Below are positions 6,998 through 11,367 of a stretch of DNA of 11,367 nt, piece by piece (the stretch's first letter is position 1; the number at the start of each line of letters is the position of its first letter). This DNA is from Oscillospiraceae bacterium (lineage in GTDB: Bacteria > Bacillota_A > Clostridia > Oscillospirales > Oscillospiraceae): contig JAEDOJ010000030.1 in the NCBI GenBank assembly GCA_016302015.1, positions 1-11,367 of the forward strand. The letters are read 5' to 3'. The notes under the pieces were generated by a model. The model did no database searches. It saw only the letters and a list, made by a program, of their open reading frames with translations, and was not told where the DNA came from. A program made the translations under genes and the position numbers.

Positions 6998-7906
6998 TTG
7001 AACATCCAAAAGGCTGCTGCCGTGGTATCCTCCGGCACTCCCGACCCCCGGCAGCTGGAAAAAATCAATCTCTATTCCAAAACTCCTCTCACGGCGGAGG
7101 AGGTCTACTGCTTCACCGTCCGGCTGTGCGACGACCAGCCGGATCGGGACTTTGAACGCTTCGACACCGCCGCCCTGCCTGCTCTGGCAGACCTGTTCCG
7201 GGGCAAAACGGGAATCACCGACCATGACTGGTCTGCCCAACGGCAAATCGCCCGGATTTTTGACACCGAAGTGGTCTGTCAGGGGGACATCCACTACATC
7301 CGCGCCCACTGCTACCTCCTGCGTTCCGACAAAAACGCCGACCTGATTCAGGACATCGAGGGCGGCATTAAAAAAGAGGTCTCCGTGGGCTGCGCCATGG
7401 GGCAGACCGTCTGCTCCGTCTGCGGCCAGCCCTACGGCCTCTGCGAGCATCGGAAGGGTCTGTCCTACAACGGCCAGGTCTGCCTGGCCATTCTCCGGGA
7501 CCCGGTGGACGCCTACGAGTTTTCCTTCGTGGCCGTCCCCGCCCAGCGTGAGGCAGGCGTGGTGAAATCCGCAAAAGGAGGTGAATTCATGACCCTTACG
7601 GAATTTGTTTCCAAACAGGGAAGCCCCGACCTCTGCGACTGTCTGAAGACGCTGGAGGAGGAGGCGAAATTCGGCAGAGACTGCAGATCCGCCATGGTGA
7701 AGGAAGCCGTCTCCCTGGCGCTGCTGCTGGACTTCGGCGCCGAGGCCTCCGCTCTGGAGAAGGCCTTCGCCGCCCTCTCCGCCCAGGAGCTGTCCGATCT
7801 GAAAAAATCTCTGTCTCAGAAGACCGCTTCCCTCTTCCCCCCGGCAACCCAGCTTCCCAGAGCGAATCACGCTCCGTCCGTCTTTGACACCGCTTACATG
7901 ATTTAA
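6998..7906 (+). CDS. Head-maturation protease with fused scaffold region
   Basis: A 302-residue two-part protein. Residues 1-190 resemble a prohead serine protease: TGITDHDWS (71-79, candidate catalytic H76), KKEVSVGC (125-132, candidate nucleophile S129) and a final DAYEFSFVAVPAQREA strand region (171-186). Between them lies a zinc-ribbon-like set C139-xx-C142 ... C149-x-H151, an uncommon extra. Residues 198-302 are a helical, charged segment (LKTLEEEAKF..., LEKAFAALSAQELSDLKKSL) that looks like a scaffold. The protease would digest the scaffold and trim capsid protein after shell assembly. The start is TTG at 6998, seven bases after AAGGAG and four bases past the portal stop. A strong internal ribosome site and in-frame ATG at 7589 split the gene functionally. 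The family assignment rests on motif pattern and synteny. Confidence 0.75.
   Translation: MNIQKAAAVVSSGTPDPRQLEKINLYSKTPLTAEEVYCFTVRLCDDQPDRDFERFDTAALPALADLFRGKTGITDHDWSAQRQIARIFDTEVVCQGDIHYIRAHCYLLRSDKNADLIQDIEGGIKKEVSVGCAMGQTVCSVCGQPYGLCEHRKGLSYNGQVCLAILRDPVDAYEFSFVAVPAQREAGVVKSAKGGEFMTLTEFVSKQGSPDLCDCLKTLEEEAKFGRDCRSAMVKEAVSLALLLDFGAEASALEKAFAALSAQELSDLKKSLSQKTASLFPPATQLPRANHAPSVFDTAYMI
7574..7591 (+). promoter_or_regulatory. Internal ribosome binding site inside the protease gene
   Basis: AAAGGAGGTGA (7574-7584), one of the longest anti-Shine-Dalgarno matches in the window, stands with GGAGG (7577-7581) seven bases before an in-frame ATG at 7589. It encodes AKGGEF in the full-length protein, so coding need alone does not obviously demand it. 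Confidence 0.75.
7589..7906 (+). CDS. Nested scaffold protein from internal start
   Basis: Translation from the internal ATG at 7589 would give a separate 105-residue protein identical to residues 198-302 of the protease. It begins MTLTEFVSKQ and contains two amphipathic helical stretches with many E, K, L and A residues; its end (SVFDTAYMI) is shared with the long form. Known precedent: phage lambda makes scaffold Nu3 from an in-frame start inside protease gene C, so that many scaffold copies assemble per protease. Here the weak TTG of the long form against the ATG with optimal ribosome site would give the same excess. Production of the short form is inferred, not shown. Confidence 0.65.
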   Translation: MTLTEFVSKQGSPDLCDCLKTLEEEAKFGRDCRSAMVKEAVSLALLLDFGAEASALEKAFAALSAQELSDLKKSLSQKTASLFPPATQLPRANHAPSVFDTAYMI

Positions 7907-7922
7907 TTGGAGGTATTTTTCT

Positions 7923-8261
7923 ATGGCTATTTCTTTTGATTCCATCGGTCAGGTCTGCGTGACCGCCGCCGTCTCCGGCCAGGTCGCTCCCGGCAGCCCC
8001 GTCACCTACACCGGCTGCTGCCAGGTTTCCCCCTGCGCCGACAACGGCAAAATCCACGGCATCGTGGCTTCCTATGCCGACGGCTATGCCGCCGTCACCC
8101 TGCGGGGCTTTGTCACCGTTCCCTACACCGGCTCCGCCCCCGCCGTGGGCTTCACCGCTCTGGCTGCCGCCGGAGCAAACGCCGTGAAGGCTTCCGGCAC
8201 CACCGCCTATCTGGTGGTGGATGTGGACACCGTCAACCAAACCGTCACGTTCCTGCTGTAA
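7923..8261 (+). CDS. Capsid decoration or head-stabilising protein (putative)
   Basis: A 112-residue protein, mostly short beta strands rich in G, A, V and T (VTAAVSGQVAPGSPVTYTG, VTLRGFVTVPYTGSAP, TAYLVVDVDTVNQTVTFLL), with few charges and no membrane segment or signal. Its place between protease/scaffold and major capsid, and its beta-barrel look with a 'G.a.Gd.v' style pattern, suggest a decoration or capsid cement protein (DUF2190-like) that binds the capsid surface. Four cysteines are present (C12, C32, C33, C38). GGAGG (7909-7913) lies nine bases before ATG, predicting strong expression as expected for a high-copy shell protein. Identity rests on position and composition rather than a clear motif. 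Confidence 0.6.
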   Translation: MAISFDSIGQVCVTAAVSGQVAPGSPVTYTGCCQVSPCADNGKIHGIVASYADGYAAVTLRGFVTVPYTGSAPAVGFTALAAAGANAVKASGTTAYLVVDVDTVNQTVTFLL

Positions 8262-8282
8262 TTTTTAAAGGAGGTATTTCTT

Positions 8283-9308
8283 ATGGCATTTGACAATCTT
8301 CGTCTGGAAAAGGGTATGTATCGGGAGAGCGGCAAGACCTTCTCTCAGGTTCTGGAGGGTCTTGACCCCTCCGAAGCCTACCGGGGCACCGCTCTGGAGG
8401 GCACCGACGCCTTCCAGCGTCAGCTGAAGCGCTTCGGCATCCGGGTCAAGGGCGCAGGGTCGGACAACGTGGAAAAGTTCTTCTCCACCTTTGAGTCCGC
8501 CGTCCTCTTCCCGGAATTTATCGCGCGGGTTGTCCGTCAGGGCATGGAGGAGGGAGACATCCTCCCCTCCATCGTGGCCTCCGTCACCAACATCGACGCC
8601 CTGGACTACCGCTCCATCTACTCCGTCCCCTCTGAGGAGGACATGGAGCTGAAGCAGGTGGCCGAGGGCGCAGCCATCCCCTCTACCACCATCCGCAGCA
8701 AGGAAAACCTGATTCATCTGCACAAGCGGGGCAGAATGCTGGTGGCCTCCTATGAGGCGCTTCGCTTCCAGAAGCTGGATATGTTCTCCGTCATGCTCCG
8801 TCAGATCGGCTCCTACATCCACAAAATGCAGCTTGCCGACGCCGTGGAGGTGATGAAAAACGGCGACGGCAACGACAACGCCGCCCCCGCCTTCTCCGTA
8901 GGCTCCAGCCCCATCTCCGGCACTGCCGGCACCCTGACCTACGATCAGCTGGTGGAATTCTGGGCCCAGTTCCATCCCTATGAGATGAACACCATGCTGG
9001 TCAACCCCTCTACCATGGTCAAGCTGCTGAAGCTGGAGGAGCTGCAGAATCCCATGACCGGCCTGAACTTCCAGGGCACCGGCAAGTTCGCCACCCCCCT
9101 GGGCGCTGAGCTGATCCAGACCAACGCCATGGGGGACAATTCCATTCTGGCCTTTGACCGCCGCTACGCGCTGGAAATGGTGCAGGCCGGAGACGTGTGC
9201 GTGGAATACGACAAGCTCATCGACCGCCAGCTGGAACGGGCGGCCATCACCTCCATTTGCGGCTTCAACAAGATCAACGCAGAGGCCGCCAAGCTTCTGA
9301 ACATCTGA
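8283..9308 (+). CDS. Major capsid protein, HK97-fold type
   Basis: A 341-residue shell protein; several hundred copies would build the icosahedral head. The layout fits HK97-fold capsids: a charged N-terminal arm (1-65), an E-loop-like stretch (about 115-145), a long spine helix (ASYEALRFQKLDMFSVMLRQ, 155-174, continuing to KMQLADAVEVMKNGDGND), an A-domain helix-strand unit (TYDQLVEFWAQFHPYEMNTM, 219-238, then LVNPSTMVKLL), and a C-terminal strand region (DVCVEYDKLIDRQLERAAIT). The MKNGDGND turn (191-198) is typical of these capsids. GGAGG in AAAGGAGGTATTTCTT precedes ATG. Whether the protease trims the N-terminal arm cannot be read from the sequence. Its stop (TGATG) overlaps the next start by one base. 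Confidence 0.88.
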   Translation: MAFDNLRLEKGMYRESGKTFSQVLEGLDPSEAYRGTALEGTDAFQRQLKRFGIRVKGAGSDNVEKFFSTFESAVLFPEFIARVVRQGMEEGDILPSIVASVTNIDALDYRSIYSVPSEEDMELKQVAEGAAIPSTTIRSKENLIHLHKRGRMLVASYEALRFQKLDMFSVMLRQIGSYIHKMQLADAVEVMKNGDGNDNAAPAFSVGSSPISGTAGTLTYDQLVEFWAQFHPYEMNTMLVNPSTMVKLLKLEELQNPMTGLNFQGTGKFATPLGAELIQTNAMGDNSILAFDRRYALEMVQAGDVCVEYDKLIDRQLERAAITSICGFNKINAEAAKLLNI

Positions 9309-9658
9309 TGCGCCGCACCGATCGAATCCGGAACCTGGCCTACGAATTTCTGGGCACGGTGGAGGAGGAGCAGACCACCCTCCTTTCCGCCCTGTGCCTT
9401 GCGGCAGACCAGGAACTGCGGGCCAGACTTCGCCCGGGCATCTCCCCGGAGGATTGTGAGGACTCCTTTGTACTGGCGGGGGCTCTGCTGTGCGTGTCCA
9501 CGCTGAATCAGCTTTCCGCCGCCAACATCTCCGACTTTACCGCCGGCACCATGAAAATCTCCTTCTCGCCAGACCAGTCCCTTCTCGCCGCTCTGGCCTA
9601 CCGCACCCTGGAGCCCTGGTTGGCGGACGGCTTCCTGTTTCGCGGGGTGAGAGCATGA
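9308..9658 (+). CDS. Head-tail connector (adaptor) protein, putative
   Basis: A 116-residue, largely helical protein directly after the major capsid gene, the usual place of the adaptor that binds under the portal (HK97 gp6 / SPP1 gp15-like). Residues 1-60 look helical (RIRNLAYEFLGTVEEEQTTL, ALCLAADQELRARL); the second half (EDCEDSFVLAGALLCVSTLN) resembles the core helix of connector families. I chose ATG at 9308, inside the capsid stop (TGATG), rather than the open frame further up inside the capsid gene. No separate strong ribosome site is seen, so it likely depends on translational coupling. It ends in ATGA with the next gene. The family call is by position and shape. Confidence 0.65.
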   Translation: MRRTDRIRNLAYEFLGTVEEEQTTLLSALCLAADQELRARLRPGISPEDCEDSFVLAGALLCVSTLNQLSAANISDFTAGTMKISFSPDQSLLAALAYRTLEPWLADGFLFRGVRA

Positions 9659-9993
9659 AGGCCATCATGGAACGGCTGATCCGCCAGCACGGCACCGACG
9701 TGACCATCATCGGAGAGAACAAACGGCTGCGGGGAAGAATTTTCCTCCAGCTGGTAGCCTCCAAAAACTGGCAGAACATGGAGCGTATGATCCCCACCGG
9801 CGGCGAGCTGCTCCGGGGTCAGTTCCTCCTCATCGCCCCCACCGCTCTGGCGGTGGAGGGAGGAGACCAGATTTTCTTTGAAGACCGTGTGTTTATCGTC
9901 CGGCGGATTGATTCGGTGATCTACCGGAACAGGCAGTTGTTCCGCTGGGGACTGTGTGTGGAAGGAGGCGGCCCTGATCCTTGGACAGTCTGA
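9655..9993 (+). CDS. Head closure / head-tail joining protein, putative
   Basis: A 112-residue, mainly beta protein. It begins MKAIMERLIRQHGTDVTI, a start typical of head closure proteins (SPP1 gp16-like, 'head-tail joining' families), which plug the portal after packaging. Later segments LRGRIFLQLVASKN, LLIAPTALAVEGGDQIFFED and RVFIVRRIDSVIYRN look like consecutive beta strands of a small barrel. Its ATG overlaps the previous stop by four bases (ATGA), so the two are probably co-translated. An open frame extends upstream to 9490, but that part is an out-of-phase reading of the connector gene. It overlaps the next gene by 13 bases. Confidence 0.65.
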   Translation: MKAIMERLIRQHGTDVTIIGENKRLRGRIFLQLVASKNWQNMERMIPTGGELLRGQFLLIAPTALAVEGGDQIFFEDRVFIVRRIDSVIYRNRQLFRWGLCVEGGGPDPWTV

Positions 9994-10406
9994 TTAACCG
10001 TCTGCGGCTCATCCTGCGGCAGGCAGGTCTGCATCTCATCGACGCCCTGCCCAAAAACCGCCTGCCCCGGTTGGATTCCCCCATGATCGCCATGAAAACC
10101 GGGCCAACCGTCCTCAAACCCTTTGCTCACAACCGGTATCTGGGCAATTCCTCCGGTCTGCCCTACTACGGCGATCTGGCGCAGACCTCTATCCTGCTGG
10201 ACATCTACTCCCCCTACCGGGCGGGAGGTCAGGCCTGCATCAACGCCGCGGACGAGATTCTGGAAATTGTGGCCACCGGCCTGGGAGGCTTTAATCTGAC
10301 CTCCATCCGGGTGGAGCCGGTCTCCTACGATCCGGACGCCGACTGCTTCCGCAGCGGTCTGACCCTGTATCTGCAGGGCTATCGCTTCTGGCTCCATGAT
10401 CTGTAA
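9981..10406 (+). CDS. Tail completion / minor capsid protein, putative
   Basis: A 141-residue protein beginning MDSLINRLRLILRQAGLHLI. The layout suits tail completion (tail terminator-like) proteins of siphophages and myophages: an N-terminal helix, then beta strands (YYGDLAQTSILLDIYSPYRA, FNLTSIRVEPVSYDPDADCF, SGLTLYLQGYRFWL). These cap the tail tube and dock it on the head. The start is TTG at 9981, 12 bases after GGAGG (9964-9968); an in-frame TGA at 9975 rules out a longer form and the next ATG would cost 34 residues. It overlaps the closure gene by 13 bases. The closing stretch before the stop is intact. The family is inferred from order and secondary-structure look. Confidence 0.6.
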   Translation: MDSLINRLRLILRQAGLHLIDALPKNRLPRLDSPMIAMKTGPTVLKPFAHNRYLGNSSGLPYYGDLAQTSILLDIYSPYRAGGQACINAADEILEIVATGLGGFNLTSIRVEPVSYDPDADCFRSGLTLYLQGYRFWLHDL

Positions 10407-10411
10407 CCCCC

Positions 10412-10443
10412 AAAAAAAGCCGCTGTCCCCTCCGGACAGCGGC
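10412..10443 (-). terminator. Minus-strand terminator-like hairpin inside the phage operon
   Basis: A perfect 10-bp stem GCCGCTGTCC/GGACAGCGGC (10419-10428, 10434-10443) with a 5-base loop. Seven A bases (10412-10418) stand before it on the plus strand, so on the minus strand it is stem plus T7, a textbook intrinsic terminator. On the plus strand no T-run follows, so phage mRNA should read through it as a hairpin 15 bases before the next ATG. Confidence 0.7.
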
Positions 10444-10458
10444 AGAAAGTGAGATACT

Positions 10459-10851
10459 ATGGATGTTAATCTGATTCCGCAGGTGCCGAATCTGCGTTTT
10501 GATATCAACAATCAACGGATCGGCATGGTCAGCTCCATCCGGGAAACCATGACCGCTCAGCCCATCGTCATCCGTTCCATGGGAAAAACCGAACCGGTGA
10601 CGGTGCTTCCCGGGGCTTTGCACTATGTGCTTTCCATGACCCGGCTGCTGCTGGACACCACCGTGATCCCTACCCCCGTTCAGCTTCGTCAGCTCCACGG
10701 GTTCACCCTGAAAATCCTCAGCGACAGTAAGGAGCTTACCTTCTCCGGCTGCGAGATTTCCCGGCTGGTCTTTTCCAGCGATATGGAACAGGGCATGGTG
10801 GAGCAGGTGGAGATCATCGCCCGCTCCCGAAGCGAAGCGTCCCGGACATAA
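10459..10851 (+). CDS. Tail tube-like phage protein, putative
   Basis: A 130-residue protein of alternating polar and hydrophobic strands: NLRFDINNQRIGMVSSIRET, IVIRSMGKTEPVTVLPGALH, FTLKILSDSKELTFSGCEIS, MVEQVEIIARS. A long single-domain beta protein in this slot, after the tail completion gene, is most often the tail tube subunit. The size is near that of short tube proteins such as XkdM (about 147 residues), but I see no decisive motif. The ribosome site is weak (AAGTGAG, about ten bases before ATG), and the 10419-10443 hairpin stands right upstream; both could limit or tune its translation. A baseplate or minor tail role is the alternative. Confidence 0.5.
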   Translation: MDVNLIPQVPNLRFDINNQRIGMVSSIRETMTAQPIVIRSMGKTEPVTVLPGALHYVLSMTRLLLDTTVIPTPVQLRQLHGFTLKILSDSKELTFSGCEISRLVFSSDMEQGMVEQVEIIARSRSEASRT

Positions 10852-10862
10852 GGAGGTCAGTC

Positions 10863-11195
10863 ATGCAATTTGGAGACTTTGTCTTTCAGGTAGAACCTGA
10901 AAAATTACAGATCGCCTACAAGCGGAACTACAAAATGTCCCCCTCCGGCGGAGGATGGAGCATCACCGACAGTGCGCTCATGGGCAGAGTCATCTCCGGT
11001 GAGAGCTATTTCTACGGCGCCTACGCCTACTCCGACTTTCAGGTTCTTTCCATTTCCCTGAATTCCGGCACCCCCGCCCAGCTCACCCTGCCCAACTGGG
11101 GCACGATCAAGGCGCTGCTGACGGATTTGGTGATGCTGGAGACGCCGGGGGAAAACGTGGTGCATTACAGCTTCTCCTTTGTGGAAGTTCCGTAA
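10863..11195 (+). CDS. Small phage-type protein, last gene of the operon
   Basis: A 110-residue protein starting MQFGDFVFQVEPEKLQIAYK, with a central YKRNYKMSPSGGGWSITDSA turn and later VISGESYFYGAYAYSDFQVL and ending VVHYSFSFVEVP. I do not recognise a named family with confidence. The pattern ('F.F.v.PE.l...Y.rn..', 'v.SGeg.F.G..A...F..L', final 'Y.F.F.E') resembles the N-terminal domain of baseplate or DNA-circularisation-like tail proteins. Here it stands alone at about 110 residues with no C-terminal extension. GGAGG (10852-10856) lies six bases before ATG, and 11 bases separate it from the previous gene. The operon terminator starts eight bases after its stop. Confidence 0.55.
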   Translation: MQFGDFVFQVEPEKLQIAYKRNYKMSPSGGGWSITDSALMGRVISGESYFYGAYAYSDFQVLSISLNSGTPAQLTLPNWGTIKALLTDLVMLETPGENVVHYSFSFVEVP

Positions 11196-11202
11196 AATTT
11201 CA

Positions 11203-11234
11203 GGACGTGGTTCAAAATGAACCACGTCCATTTT
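11203..11234 (+). terminator. Intrinsic terminator of the phage operon
   Basis: A perfect 12-bp stem GGACGTGGTTCA/TGAACCACGTCC (11203-11214, 11218-11229) with an AAA loop, followed by ATTTT. It begins eight bases after the last stop codon, marking the end of the transcription unit. Confidence 0.88.
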
Positions 11235-11247
11235 CGTCCCGTCTCTG

Positions 11248-11367
11248 CCTCCCTCTGACGAGGAAGGTGGCAAACCCGAAGGTTTTGACGGAGGGAGAGA
11301 CACGGAACACACCGTTTTCCGGGGAAATCTGGATTAGAACGGGGATTTTTCTCTCCCTCAGTCAGCT
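11248..11367. repeat. Composite palindromic intergenic repeat, right copy (inverted, partial)
   Basis: CCTCCCTC/GAGGAAGG (11248-11255, 11260-11267) and CAAACC...GGTTTTG (to 11287) are followed by GGAGGGAGAGA, a middle of about 42 bases, then GGATTTTTCTCTCCCTC (11343-11359). Read on the minus strand this repeats 1484-1594 in the same order. The outer palindrome is near-identical, GAGGGAGAGAAAAATCC is exact over 17 bases, and the middle is of similar length but diverged. It runs off the window edge. Confidence 0.8.

Noticed and set aside
9197..9307. Upstream extension of the connector gene into the capsid gene
   Set aside because: The added residues are an out-of-phase reading of the capsid C-terminus; ATG at 9308 overlapping the capsid stop is the normal coupled start. 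The same reasoning rejects 9490-9654 for the closure gene.
3982..11367. Prophage attachment sites at the module borders
   Set aside because: I compared the 3982-4127 gap with 11196-11367 and saw no shared direct repeat; no tRNA gene is present to serve as a target.

Overview
The window looks like chromosome from a gut-type clostridial Firmicute, probably Oscillospiraceae or Ruminococcaceae. Three things suggest this: a Gram-positive RNase J, strong AAAGGAGG-type ribosome binding sites with G+C-rich codon use, and hairpin-rich intergenic repeats (CTCCCTC...GAGGGAG) of the kind I associate with Faecalibacterium and Oscillibacter relatives. The genus cannot be fixed from this sequence alone.

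Layout. (1) 1-1027, plus strand: the C-terminal part of RNase J, cut by the window edge and closed by a strong intrinsic terminator. (2) 1028-1661: a 634-base gene-free stretch packed with repeats. It holds a 40-bp exact direct repeat that duplicates the RNase J terminator, a 219-bp MITE-like element with terminal inverted repeats and internal hairpins, and a composite palindromic repeat. (3) 1662-3981, minus strand: a two-gene ABC exporter operon (ATPase, then a membrane permease overlapping it by 20 bases) with a near-consensus promoter and its own terminator. (4) 4128-11195, plus strand: a compact tailed-phage morphogenesis operon. In order it encodes small terminase, large terminase, portal, a head-maturation protease with a nested scaffold start, a decoration-like protein, the major capsid protein, three head-tail connection proteins, a tail-tube-like protein and a short final protein. 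(5) 11196-11367: an intrinsic terminator directly after the last gene, then a second, inverted copy of the composite repeat running off the edge.

How the phage genes would work together. TerS and TerL package DNA through the portal into a prohead built from capsid protein on a scaffold. The protease removes the scaffold, the decoration protein stabilises the shell, and the connector, closure and completion proteins join the head to a tail. The expected stoichiometry is mirrored by start signals: low-copy parts (large terminase, portal, protease, one completion protein) start with TTG, while high-copy parts start with ATG, several behind strong Shine-Dalgarno sites.

Most notable points. The protease gene has an excellent internal Shine-Dalgarno and in-frame ATG at 7589, predicting a separate 105-residue scaffold (a lambda C/Nu3-like arrangement). 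The head module is intact but ends at a terminator with no tape measure, tail fibre, lysis, integrase or repressor gene in view, so it may be a domesticated or gene-transfer-agent-like unit. Minus-strand terminator geometry lies inside the operon at 10412-10443. The two composite repeats lie in opposite orientation, one beyond each end of the exporter-plus-phage segment.
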